From: Adiantum capillus-veneris
Lineage: Eukaryota; Streptophyta; Polypodiopsida; Polypodiales; Pteridaceae
Reading direction: 5' to 3'
Length of the DNA stretch: 64,000 nucleotides
Assembly (NCBI GenBank): GCA_014529385.2
Contig: CM043958.1
Location: 146,471,734 to 146,535,733 of the forward strand
The translations under genes were made by a program, and so were the position numbers. Shown in pieces: positions 20,201-32,375 of this stretch (positions within the stretch are counted from its first letter, which is position 1; the number at the start of each line of letters is the position of its first letter). A model generated the notes under the pieces. That model had not been told where the DNA came from, made no database searches, and worked only from the letters and a program-made list of their open reading frames with translations.

Positions 20201-23200
20201 CAGAGGAAACTAGTCACAAAAGCGTTTGCCTTCGGATTTTGGGTGCATAGTCCTGGTCGTTCTTTTTGTGCACTTTTTTGGTGTATGAGGAGAGCGGCCG
20301 GGCGTGCCCTACTCGACTCCGAAAACAAAACAAAACAAAAAAGCAAAGCCTTTTTTGTGAGCATGAGTGCGCCACAAATGAGATAAAATCAATGACATAA
20401 GTGACGTGAGACAATGTCGAGGCCAGTACAACAATGGCAAATAAAACTGAACATAAGCCATCATGATACTTTGAACAATTCGCAACCGAACATGCAGTGG
20501 TCAAGTGGACAAATTCCAGTAATGCAATTTGACGTTCAAACGTTGCATGACCCAATCCACTTTTTGAGTGTGGGTAACATTCCAACCAATAGGATACCCA
20601 AGTGCCTTACAATCACATTCGGATGAACAATTTCGCTTGGCTACAGCAAATCATGCCAATCGCAAGAAGTCAATGGTAAAAGCTTCGATTTGTGAAAATT
20701 GACTGGAAGACCCGCTGCAAGTCCATACATCTCCAAGCTTCCATGATCACTCGAACATCAGGTTGACAATTACGAGGTATAAACAACGAGTCATCGGCAT
20801 AAGCCTGCCCGACGAAGTTGCGACCCGACGGTAATTGCAGGCCATGAAGACAACCAGTTCAAGTCAAATGGTCCAAATGCATCAACAAAGGATGTGTGGC
20901 AATAGCATACAACAATGCACTAAGTGTCACCAGCAAGTGGCAATTCCATTTTTGTTTATTTTCTATTTCTTTGGGGAATTTCGTTTGTTTTACCTTTTGG
21001 AAACACCCCTCTGGAAATCTAACTGCCCTGCATTGCATAGCCAGTGTGGAACTATTCAGAGAGAGTCCAGGCCTGAGGGCTAAAGAGCACTAAGGTTGGA
21101 CAAGGACTATGGTTAGCCAAAGTGGGGTCATTGGCCAGCCAAAGCGGAATCCTTTGCTACATAGGCTACATTTCAGTTTTGGGTGTGGCTGCAGTGTACA
21201 AAGAGGGTCAGATGACCTAGAAGAATGTAATGGCAGAAACTCCTAAATTTTAGGGACTGTTATTTTTGGACGGCAAAATGTCTTCGCGTCATTACGTGTA
21301 GTTTGACATGGGGATCATTTTGTTACTTTGTGGCCAAGTCAACAGAGGTTGCAGGTGAGATATGTTTAGACCCGAGGGTCTAAAGGCACAAATGAGTGAC
21401 ACTTGGCACTCTGAGGCCAGTTTTCTACTTAAAGAGAAGGCAAAAACGTGATTTTCAGCTGTGAGCTCGTTTTTTGAGTGCTGTCACAGGTGGGAGAGCT
21501 TCAATGGAGTGCTGGCTTACCCTCTATGTACAGTGAGGTGCAGGAGGTCATGACCTACACACCTCTCACTGCTCTCTCTCTCCCCTATTCTTTATGGTTA
21601 TGCCCCTCTAGTGGGCTCATCAGATTGACCAATGTATAGTTGTGTGGGTTCATGCGCGATTGCCGAGGCAAGAGCCTCTTGCATAGGTACTGGATTAGCT
21701 AGCGGCTAATCCCCCGCAGGTACAGGTGAATTCGGAGAGGTTCACGCCCGAAATCTTGTCCGATTGAAAGGGCAAGTAGCCCTACAGGTGCGGGAGCTCG
21801 AGGTCTTGCTACAGATGCGACCGGCACGCGAAACGGAGCCCAAAACAGGGAATTACAGCCTGCTGTGTATTTTTGCAGGCTTAGGGTTTTGGCACTAAAC
21901 GGACCCTAATACCCCCAGGAGGTTCGGGGACGCAAGGGGACCGCTGTACAGGTGATTTGGCACATTTTCACGGCAGAAAACAGAGAATTCATCGTGCTGC
22001 AGATTCTCGCCAGGTTTTGCAAAGTGTCCGTATGCGTCGGGAAAGTCATGTAATGCGTGGGGATACTGACTGTGAAGGGTCCTAGTACAGTTATGGTGCC
22101 GAAATCGGGCCAGAACAGAAGAAATTCAGCCCAGATTGTGCAAGGCAGCTTGTAGGGAACCACAACTTTTATTCCCTCTTTTAAAGAATAAAGAAATACC
22201 GAAAGGGGCGCCTATTTAGGGACCAATCTGGTGTCTGACTCGCATACAGATGCATTCTAGCATCTGTATCCCATTCCCCTCTCTTGTGTTATTATAGCAC
22301 AGGTAGAATAGACGACTAATAATGGGTGAAAGCTAAATCAAGGTTTGAAATAAAGTCTACCGCCCTTTTTGAAGGTAACAGGCCGTTTACACTAAGGGGA
22401 CATCCTTGTCTAATCGAGCAACCAAGGGGCCAAGAGTCTGTCAGCTCACCATCAAGAATCGCCGAAGACGAACTGGAAGCATACAAGAAATAAGCGATAT
22501 TGGCAAATTTAGGACCAAACCCAAGGCAACACATCGTGGTTGCAATGAAGTCCCACTATACAGTATCGAAAGCCTTTTCAATACCAACCTGCATGACAAG
22601 CACATCGTGCTGCATATACTTTGCGTATTCCATGCCAATCATCACATTAGCCAAGTTATCATTAATTTGCCGATGTGGTATGAAACCATATTGAGCTTGA
22701 TGTATTCCTGCAAAAAGGTGATCTTTAATTCTGTTCGCCAATGCCATCTTTCCAAGAAACCGGCAAATCTTGTTTTTCCCATGCTGCATTCATCATGAAA
22801 AGCAAGGGCTCTTTCAAAGTCTCCCAAAAAGAGAAAAAACTCCATAGTAAGCCCATCCCAGCTAGGAGATCGCCAGCGGCCCAATGAAAGCAGCGCACTG
22901 TGCAATTCAGAATCATTGAAAGGCTCCTCAAGGGAAGGTGCGTCCTGATAAGAAATGATCGGGTGAACATGAGAGAGCAGCAACCGTCGAGCTTGATGCA
23001 CTGCTAACGGTTCTTGAGGCGGAGCAGCAAAAACTTGTGTATAATGCAAGACCATGGTGTCAATAAGTTCCTGTTTAGAGAATGTCCAAGCACCTGAAGG
23101 AGTCTTTACATGCTTGATGCTCTGAGAAAGTCTTCTGTGATGCAAATGCTTTAAAAATTGCTTCGAAGCACATCCTTTATCCGCAAAAGCCCGTTGACAA

Positions 23201-24293
23201 GCCCGTGGTTGCCATTTTCAAGCTTCCGTTTATCATCAAGTTGTATGCATACAGAGGCCTCACACAACTCCGATAACTCATAGTCAGATAAATGCCTCGA
23301 ATTAGCCAATTCCTGCAAGTGTTGGCAAGCCTGTTTAGCATCCATAACTTTGCCGCGAGTCCAATGCAAATATTGTTTGCCATAATCTTGAATAGCACAT
23401 TGCAGTCGCACAAATAATTGAAACCACGCAGCATCAAGATCTAGATGCATGTGAACAATGAAGGGGGGAACCAGTCCAGCAATCATTTCTCGAAAAGCGT
23501 CATGGATAAGATAAGCATTATTTATATGTAGCAGACGCTTCCGAGAAAGAGGTCTATCACGATCACGAAGCGATTTCCCAAAGCACAAATTCAATATCAC
23601 AGGGTGATGATCGGACATCTACAAGGAATAGTCCATTTTCATCATATGTAAAATCATCATAGTGCTGCCTGTGGAGAATATACCATCTATTCAGACGTGC
23701 ACGATACGAGTGATGAGCAACATGCTGAAAGGTGAAACCCGTGCTGTCCGGATAAAGAGAACGCCACAAGTCAAACATCTGTGCAGAAACCAAGAGATGA
23801 TCCCATGCTTGTCTCTCCACAAACAACATATGAGAATTGCTTGTGGTGCTATCACCCGCATTAGTAGTATTATTAAAATCACCACAAAGAAGTGCATTGG
23901 AGGTCCATGGATAAGAAGAGATATCTCGCCATAAGGCAGCCCTTTGCCCAGAAGCTGCATATGCATACAAACCTGCAAATTTCATAAATTTGACCATTGA
24001 ACAAGCATTGCACAATCATCCAACGACCCCTCGCTCGGATCATTCCTCACCAGAATTGGCTGTAGCTCATGCCTAACCAATATCATTACTCCAGAGTAAT
24101 CATGTAAACCAGCATACACAATCCAATAAGCCGCAAAATAAGAGTACTGGCCAACAAACTCGTGGTGATTATGTTCTTGCAATACAACTATATCAGCTCT
24201 ACATGTATTTACATAGTGCCAGGTTAAGCGTCATTTATGAAGGTTGCATAACCCACGCACCTTATATGAGATGCATTTGATGTGATCCTGCAT
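20200..24293 (-). pseudogene. LINE-B ORF2: endonuclease-reverse transcriptase
   Basis: ORF2 begins at ATG 24293 (MQDHIKCISYKVRGL). Endonuclease motifs seen are VVLQEHNHHEF, LLCGDFNNTTNAGDS and MSDHHPVILNL (24190 to about 23590). Reverse transcriptase blocks follow: AQYGFIPHRQINDN, VGIEKAFDTV, CSIRQGCPLS (up to 22392) and, beyond the solo LTR, LLYAIATHPLL, QAYADDSLFI (catalytic YADD at 20790-20801) and GYPIGWNVTHTQ in the thumb. Stops and frameshifts are frequent. The C-terminal zinc region was not found. Confidence 0.8.
20925..22391 (+). repeat. Solo LTR 1 (large gypsy-like family)
   Basis: 1,467 bp starting TGTCACCAGC and ending GGCCGTTTACA, with 5-bp target duplication CTAAG at 20920-20924 and 22392-22396. 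It contains no coding sequence. AAAGAAATACCGAAAGGGGC at 22190-22209 matches the shorter gypsy LTRs at a similar distance from the 3' end. Two relatives in the opposite orientation lie at 27928-29326 and 30601-32076. A single LTR with intact duplication implies recombination between the two LTRs of a full element. Confidence 0.85.
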
Positions 24294-24299
24294 AGGAGA

Positions 24300-25515
24300 T
24301 CATATGTACAAAGGCAAGAGAAGAGGAGGAACTACATAGACGTGCTCATGTGCACGTCTTCTTCCACCACATTTGCGCAAGAGAACAAGTTGATTCAATG
24401 CGGAACAGTTGTCTGCAGGGTTCAAATGCGAGGCGGAGGCCTCACCAACAAGTACATCTTTATAAGAATGCATTGCTTTTTCCCATGCATCAATCAACGT
24501 ACGATTATCATTACATCGGAGTTGCTTAAACGATGCATTCTTATTCGTATTTGTAGATGGAACATAGTTACGAGAGGAGAGGGGTGTGCGAATCTTCACC
24601 GTCTTTTTGGGCGTCACCCAAGCACCAGAATCGCTAGACCCCACATTTTTCCCCTTCACAGCATTACCATTACCCGGAGCTGTAGACTTTAGAGACTTGG
24701 CTTTTCCTTTTTCCACATTAGGAGCTACATTAACAACCAAACTTCCATTTTGCTTAGACTCACTGAGAGTTTTGCTTGTAGAAATAGGAGCAAGAGATGG
24801 AACTACCCAAGCGGGTGGTTGGAGAACGGGTTCAGGTCATTGAGCCCAAACTTACCACAATTGAAACATGAATTTGCAAACTTGCCCCATTCAAATTTGA
24901 ATGGGCGCTTGCCCACCCACGGATCCCCCGAATGAACCATGATGCCTTCCGTCGTAGGTTTGTCAGTGTCCCATAAAATACAAAACCTATTGGTATTCGC
25001 ATCCAGCTTTGGAGAACAAATCATCTTCCCAAGTTGTGCAACCAACAGAGGAAAAAAGTGTCTCCAAGCTCGAGGGAAATCTACAATTTTCACCCACACA
25101 GGACATTTATGACGAATAAGACTTTGATAGTCCTTTGTCAAAGCCCATGGCAGGACATGGGTCATCTCTGTGCCAAAAAACAATGGAGTCATTTCCAATA
25201 ACAGGTTTCTGGCTTCAGAATCCGCCAAAAGGACTTCGTAAAAGCCACGAGCACCAAAATAGACACCTCGGACAACCTGACGTTTGAGCAAAAAATCAAC
25301 CCATTGCCCAACATCTTGCGCAGTAGGCATTTTCCCCGGAAAAAACAAAATAACAGCATTCATTGCATATTGCGCAACCAGGTCCATGAGTTCCTGCATA
25401 GGAATACGAACTACGAGAAGAGGGGGTTGTGCATTCTAGGCTTTCCGAGCCTCCTCAAAGTCTTCATACAAACAGGCTTTAATCTCATACGAGGCCTCTG
25501 AGAAACTTCCCATGG
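24300..25515 (-). pseudogene. LINE-B ORF1 (DUF4283-like)
   Basis: The likely start is ATG near 25515 (MGSFSEASYEIKACL), with a stop about 25 residues in. The main stretch (25399-24803) contains VYFGARGFYEVLLADSEARN, then LPWALTKDYQSLIRHKCPVW and VAQLGKMICSPKLDA, the DUF4283 pattern of plant L1 ORF1. It ends at a partial zinc motif (CFNCGKFG) without the His and final Cys. A low-complexity C-terminal part extends to about 24300 in another frame. Confidence 0.75.
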
Positions 25516-26052
25516 CTTTCCGACGCTTACACACACACAAAGAGTCGAACATAAAGCAGGAACACCTTACCTAAGTAACGAGCACCCAAAAATACCAGCA
25601 GATTTTTTTATCACTTTTTTGTTTTATCAAATTTCTCTGTACAAAAACAAACAGCAGTTGTACAAAAGCCTGTCACTGCTCCACCAAACTGTATACAGAA
25701 ACCTGCACTGAGTATGCTGAGAACACCCTTTGAGAAAAAAGAGACGATAAAAAAACCCCTTCTGCAGCATACGTAAAAACTGTTGGACAACAAAGCAGGC
25801 ATCGCCCAAATCAGCCCAACCAGCAGGCGTAGGGGACGGGCACAGGCACAAATTGCAGCACGCCCTGGGTCACCTGCTCGCAGCGCACAAAGGAACGCAG
25901 CAGAAAAAGCTGAACGCGAATTCTCTCAGACTTGCTCGCGCTGTCTTTCTTGACTCATACTTGCTCGCGAACTCACTAACAAAGCTGCTCGACACAACAC
26001 CCCGAAAGCTCAGCACACACACTCACACACCCACACACTCACACACACACAT
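25516..26052. other. LINE-B 5' region and (CA)n microsatellite
   Basis: Probable LINE-B 5' UTR without a recognised gene. An imperfect CACACACT/ACAC array occupies about 26012-26050 and abuts the LINE-C 3' end. Confidence 0.5.
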
Positions 26053-26209
26053 GAGAGAAAAGAAATGTTATATTAACGTCTTCAAAAGGCCATAGTGACC
26101 TACGAGACCAGAAAGTTACAAGGTGGTGAATCTGATACAAAGTCAGAGTAACAAAATAACAACAATACAAAACAAAGATATATACTATGGGATCCTAGAT
26201 TGGTCGCTG

Positions 26210-27927
26210 TGAACTAAGCAAAAATGGGCGGCTTGCTGGGATAGTTGAATCACAGGAGATCTAGCATCAGTCGTTGGCGGATCTCATCAATCTCCTCCAT
26301 GGTTAGTAGTCTGACCGGGCGTCGTGTATGCCTATCCAGAGTGCTCCGAATCTGCTGACGTAGCCTCCGTTGATACTGTGTAGTCCTCCGCAGTCGTGGG
26401 CGCCTGGGTTTCCCCAGTTCAGTCGCTCGGTCGATCAGTGTGCCTCTGGTGTGAGACGAGGGGGAGCTCTGCTGTGGGAGTGGCTATTGCGGCTGTCCCG
26501 TGTCTGCTCTAAAGAAGTCTGTGATCCGTCTTTGAGGCTGGCTAGCCTCGCCACTCTCAGGCTATCTTTGTGTCTATGCAGCTCGAGCAAGAACAAACCC
26601 AGGCATCTCTGATCCTCGTATCCCATGACTCTTGAGAGTGGTCCAAAACCCTCTCTCAACAAGCAATGGAAGCGGCCTCGTATCTCGTAGTAGGTGGGGC
26701 AGCGGCATGTATAATGCAACTCTGTCTCAGGCTCCATGTCACACAAGGGGCATGTCCTGGCCTCTACTGGTATTCCGCTGTATCTCCCAGTCTCAATCTG
26801 CAGCTGGTGAGAAGATGTGCGTAACTGGCCAATAGCACATCGTATCCCATGAGACAAGCGGGTGTCCATGTATCTGGGTCTCGTCACAAAACCATCCTCC
26901 GTAAGCTGGAGAAGGTCGTCTCTGTAGAAAGCCATCTTCGTGCCAAATTCCTGTGCTGGCTGTATCCATGTCCTCGTGGTGTCTAGCTGGGTCAGGTCTT
27001 GGCGGATGAGCTTGGTGATCTCTGACTGTGTAAGAGTGAGAGATGGTGCATCCAATGAGTACTGAATGGTGGCAGCCTGTCTATGCCGACCCCATGCGCC
27101 TGAAACCATGATGCCATCTCCCCATACAAGCATGTTGTATCTCCTTGCATGGCTAACTGTCGAGAGGACTCAAGTGCAATGCGAGCATATCTGTCTCTAG
27201 GAAGTTCCCATGTGCGGTTTATGAAGGAGACTGATCTGGTGAGCGCCTCCACCACTAGTGGGGGGGCCGCTAGCTCTGCTCGGATAATGGCCCGTGGTAC
27301 TGATGCCTTGGCTCTAATGAGCCGCGAGATCATAGGGACGAGAGGTTTCTCCATGTTCTCCCATCCATCTGTGCAACCCGGCCTCCCGTGGTGATCCAAT
27401 GAAGGTCCCCATATCTCAGCTCCATAGAGCAATGCTGAAGCCACCAAAGTGTCAAAGAGCCAGAGCTTCGTGCGGGGCTCCTGAAATTGAACCTGCAAAC
27501 ACATCTTCTCCAATCTACCCAATGCTGTGTGGGCTCTAGTCAGTCTGGTCTCTTCTGCTCTTCTGAGTGAGAATGCAGGTCCGCTAAAAACCACTCCAAG
27601 GTAGGTGTAAGCATCTGTATACTCCACAATCTCCTGGCCGTATGTGAATGTAGGTGCTGACCTCGTGATCCACTGTGGGGTGGTATTAAATAACCTTGGT
27701 TTTACCAAGGGTGATAGACAAACCACTTTCGTGGGCAAACCTATGCAAAGCATCCAATTGACGTTGCATTGCCTTTGGAGATTTCGAGATCAACACTATA
27801 TCATCAGCATATAACAACAGTGGAATCCATGTCCCTGCCAACTGTGCACCTCTATCACCATCGCTCTCAATGTAGTCAGAAACCTCATCCACATACATAC
27901 CGAAAAGAGTAGGAGAGAGCGGGCAGC
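26210..27927 (-). pseudogene. LINE-C copy 1 ORF2, C-terminal half (left duplication unit)
   Basis: Sense order: VDEVSDYIESDGDRGAQLAG, the catalytic LLYADDIVLIS, HESGLSITLGKTKV, then SALLYGAEIWGPS, FINRTWELPRDRYARIALE, and the C-terminal SSHQLQIETGRYSGI with a Cys/His cluster RTCPLCDMEPETELHYTCRC. The cluster CxxC-x8-HxxCxC plus the GRY signature differs from the zf-RVT ending of LINE-A. It resembles the ends of LINEs better known from animals and algae. A frameshift lies near 27000-27100. Upstream it is cut by solo LTR 2 at KQGCPLS. Confidence 0.82.
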
Positions 27928-29635
27928 TGAAACCGGCATGTTCAATCCAAAAAGGGCGGTAAACTTTACTTCAAACCTTGATTTAGCTTTCACCCATTAT
28001 TAGTCGTCTATTCTACCTGTGCTATAATGACACAAGAGAGGGGAGAGGGATACAGGCTGCTAGATTGCACCTGTATGAGTAGACCAGCACCAGATTGGCC
28101 CTTAACTTAGGCGCCCTTTCGGTATTTCTTTATTGTTTAAAAGAGGGAATAAACGCTGAGGTTCCCTACAAGATGCCCCGCACAAACTTGGCTGAATTTC
28201 AATTGTTCCGGCCCGATTTTGGCAACATAACTGTACTAGGACCCTTCACAGTCAGTATTCCCACGCATTGAGCGACTTTCCCGACGCATACGGGCACTTT
28301 GCAAAACCTGGCGAGAATCTGCAGCACGCTGAATCCTCTGTTTTCAGCCCTGAAAATGTGCCAGATCACCTGTACAGCGGTCCCCTCGCGTCCCCGAACC
28401 TCCTAGGGGTATTAGGGACCGTTTAGGGCCAAAACCCTAAACCTGCAAAAATACACAGCAGGCTGTAATTTACTGTTTCCCGCTCCACTTCGTGTGCCGG
28501 TCGCATCCGTAGCAAGTCCTTGAGCTCCCGCACGTGTAGGGCTACTTGCCCTTTGAATCGGACGAGATTTCTGGCGTGAAACCTCTCCGAATTCACCTGT
28601 ACCTGCGGGGGATTAGCCGCTAGCTAATCCAGTACCTGTGCAAGAGGCTCTTGCCTCGCCAATCGCGGATGAACCCACACAATTGTACATTGGTCAAATG
28701 AAAAGCCCACTAGAGGGGCATAACATACTGCCATAGGGGGGAGAGAGGGCAGTGCGTAGCGTGCAGGGCATCACTCTTGGCACCGCACTGTACATAGGAG
28801 GGAAAGCAAGCACTCCATAGCTCTTAACTTGTGACAAAATCTGACACATTTATAAGCATTTTCCCGTTTCGGGGTTGCCGCCTAAAAATCTCCCAACCGG
28901 TTGCCCAGTTGACTTCACGGCAGAGTAAGAAAATGTTCCCCTTGTCATTCCGGAGGTAATGACGCAAACGCATTTTCAGGTCCCAGAATAGCAGTTCCCT
29001 AAATTTTAGGAGATGCTGCCATTGTATCTCTCTAGGTCATCTGACCCTCTTTGTACACTGCAGCCACACTCAGAACTGAAATGTAGGCTCTGTAGCAAAG
29101 GATTCCACTTTGGCTAGTCAATGACCCCACTTTGGCTAACCATAGTCTTTGTCCAACCTTAGTGCTCTCTTGCCCTCATGCCTGGACTCCCTCTGGACAG
29201 TTCCACACTAGCTATGCAATGCAGGGCAGTTAGATTTCTCGAAGGGTGTTTCCAAAAAGTGAAAGTAAATAACTAATAAGAATGAAATCAAGAAAAAGGA
29301 TAGATAGTAGTCACACGCTGGTGACAGCAGCCCTGCTTCACCCTAATAGTGGAGTGAACCGGTGTAGAAAGCCCCTGAGGGGTGCGTACATGCCCTACTA
29401 CTGATCTGTATAATGCCATGACCCCCAAATGAGCTCTGTGGGTACTCCCATTTCCTGTAATCTGCGCATCAATAGAGCTCTGGGTACTGAAAGAGCCGCC
29501 ACGCCTCACGCGAGTTCGGACTCGAGAATAGCTGGTATAGATCCTGCTCGAGTCGGGCCAAAAAAGCCCTCTTCTGCCGCCGCACCAGGCGTCGGATGTC
29601 AATCTGTGACTGTCTGTGAGTGACGTCTTTGTGGC
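26957..29635. repeat. Tandem duplication, left unit
   Basis: This segment, from GGCTGTATCCATGTCCTCG, recurs almost identically at 29636-32375. The junction reads GACGTC-TTTGT-GGCTGTATCC, apparently with a few filler bases. Confidence 0.85.
27928..29326 (-). repeat. Solo LTR 2
   Basis: 1,399 bp, minus orientation (TGTCACCAGCGTG... to ...GCCGGTTTCA), flanked by GCAGC at 27923-27927 and 29327-29331. Copied with the tandem duplication. The shared motif lies at 28110-28132 in reverse. Confidence 0.83.
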
Positions 29636-32375
29636 TGTATCCATGTCCTCGTGGTGTCTAGCTGGTCAGGTCTTGGCGGATGAGCTTGGTGATCTCTGAC
29701 TGTGTAAGAGTGAGAGATGGTGTATCCAATGAGTACTGAATGGTGGCAGCATGTCTATGCTAACCCCATGTGCCTGAAACCATGATGCCATCTCCCCATG
29801 CCAGCATGTTGTATCTCCTTGCATGGCTAACTGTCGAGAGGACTCAAGTGCAATGCGAGCATATCTGTCTCTAGGAAGTTCCCATGTGCGGTTTATGAAG
29901 GAGACTGATCTGGTGAGCGCCTCCACCACTAGTGGGGGGGCCGCTAGCTTTGCTCGGATAATGGCCCGTGGTACTGATGCCTGGCTCTAATGAGCCGCGA
30001 GATCATAGGGACGAGAGGTTTCTCCATGTTCTCCCATCCATCTGTGCAACCCGGCCTCCCGTGGTGATCCAATGAAGGTCCCCATATCTCAGCTCCATAG
30101 AGCAATGCTGAAGCCACCAAAGTGTCAAAGAGCCAGAGCTTCGTGCGGGGCTCCTGAAATTGAACCTGGAAACACATCTTCTCCAATCTACCCAATGCTG
30201 TGTGGGCTCTAGTCAGTGTGGTCTCTTTTGCTCTTCTGAGTGTAAATGCAGGTCCGCTAAAAACCACTCCAAGGTAGGTGTAAGCATCTGTGTACTCCAC
30301 AGTCTCCTGGCCGTATGTGAATGTAGGTGCTGACCTCGTGATCCACTGTGGGGTGGTATTAAATAACCTTGGTTTTACCAAGGGTGATAGACAAACCACT
30401 TTCGTGGGCAAACCTATGCAAAGCATGCAATTGACGTTGCATTCCCTTTGGAGATTTGGAGATCAACACTATATCATCAGCATATAACAACAGTGGAATC
30501 CATGTCCCTGCCAACTGTGCACCTCTATCACCATCGCTCTCAATGTAGTCAGAAACCTCATCCACATACATACCGAAAAGAGTCGGAGAGAGCGGGCAGC
30601 TCAAACCGGCCTGTTCAATCCAAAAAGGGCGGTAGACTTTACTTCAAACCTTGATTTAGCTTTCACCCATTATTAGTCGTCTATTCTACCTGTGCTATAA
30701 TGACACAAGAGAGGGGAGAGGGATACAGGCTGCTAGATTGCACCTGTATGAGTAGACCAACACCAGATTGGCCCCTAACTTATGCGCCCCTTTCGGTATT
30801 TCTTTATTGTTTAAAAGAGAGAATAAATGCTGAGGTTCCCTACAAGCTGCCCCGCACAAACTCGGCTGAATTTCAACTATTCCAACCCGATTTCGGCAGC
30901 ATAACTGTATTAGGATCCTTCACAGTCAGTATTCCCACGCATTGAATGACTTTCCCGACGCATACGAGCACTTTGCAAAACCTGGCGAGAATCTGCAGCA
31001 TGCTGAATCCTCTGTTTTCAGCCCTGAAAATGCGCCAGATCACCTGTACAGCGGTCCCCTCGCGTCCCCGAACCTCCTAGGGGTATTAGGGACCGTTTAG
31101 GGCCAAAACCCTAAACCTGCAAAAATACACAGCAGGCTGTAATTTACTGTTTCCCGCTCCGTTTCGCGTGTCGGTCGCATCCGTAGCAAGTCCTTGAGCT
31201 CCCGCACGTGTAGGGCTACTTGCCCTTTGAATCGGACGAGATTTCTAGCGTGAAACCTCTCCGAATTCACCTGTACCTGCGGGGGATTAATCGCTAGCTA
31301 ATACAGTACCTGTGCAAGAGGCTCTTGCCTCGGCAATCGCGCATGAACCCACACAACTGTACATTGGTCAAATGAAAAGCCCACTAGAGGGGCATAACAT
31401 ACTGCCATAGGGGGGAGAGAGGGCAATGCGTAGCGTGCAGGGCATCACTCCTGGCACCGCACTGTGCATAAGAGGGAAAGCAAGCACTCCATAGCTCTTT
31501 ACCTGTGACAAAACTAAAAATGAGGCTCTCCCCCTCCTAAATTCAGCGCCAACTCTTGTTGCATGAGGCAAGTGCACCAGAAGGTGCCACTTGGCACATT
31601 TATAAGCATTTTCCCGTTTCGGGGTTGCCGCCTAAAAATCTCCCAATCGGTTGCCCAGTTGACTTCACGGCAGAGTAAGAAAATGTTCCCCTTGTCATTC
31701 CGGAGGTAATGACGCAAACACATTTTCAGGTCCCAAAATAGCAGTTCCCTAAATTTTAGGAGATGCTGCCATTGTATCTTTCTAGGTCATATGACCCTCT
31801 TTGTACACTGCAGCCACACCTAGAACTGAAATGTAGGCTCTGTAGCAAAGGATTCCACTTTGGCTAGTCAATGACCCCACTTTGGCTAACCATAGTCTTT
31901 GTCCAACCTTAGTGCTCTCTTGCCCTCATGCCTGGACTCCCTCTGGACAGTTCCACACTAGCTATGTAATGCAGGGCAGTTAGATTTCTCGAGGGGTGTT
32001 TTCAAAAAGTGAAAGTAAATAAATAATAAGAATGAAATCAACAAAAAGGATAGATAGTAGTCACACGCTAGTGACAGCAGCCCTGCTTCACCCCAATAGT
32101 GGAGTGAACCGGTGTAGAAAGTCCCTGAGGGGTGCGTACATGCCCTACTACTAATCTGTACAATGCCATGATCCCCCAAATTAGCTCTGTGGGTACTCCC
32201 ATTTTCTGAAATCTGCGCATCAATAGAGCTCTGGGTACTGAAAGAGCCGCCACGCCTCACGTGAGTCCGGACTCAAGACTAGTTGGTATAGATCTTGCTC
32301 GAGTCTGGCCAAAAAAGCCCTCTTCTTCCGCCGCACCAGGCGTTGGAAGTCAATTTGTGACTGTCTGTGAGGGAC
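29636..32375. repeat. Tandem duplication, right unit
   Basis: Second unit of the duplication. It is about 60 bp longer, mainly because its solo LTR has an extra segment near 31505-31590. It repeats the reverse transcriptase motif YADDIVLIS (about 30470-30500) and the LLYGAEIWG block. Confidence 0.85.
30601..32076 (-). repeat. Solo LTR 3 (duplicate of LTR 2)
   Basis: 1,476 bp at the identical LINE site with the same GCAGC duplication (30596-30600, 32077-32081). LTR 2 and LTR 3 are therefore one insertion later duplicated, not two events. Confidence 0.83.

Larger units (their letters stand above)
20200..25515 (-). mobile_element. LINE-B, L1-type LINE split by a solo LTR
   Basis: A second, more decayed L1-type element on the minus strand. 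ORF1 with a DUF4283-like domain lies at 24300-25515 and ORF2 with endonuclease and reverse transcriptase at about 20200-24293. A 1.47-kb solo LTR (20925-22391) splits ORF2 inside the RQGCPLS motif. The 3' end is not defined; neither a poly(A) tail nor target duplication was found. Confidence 0.78.
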
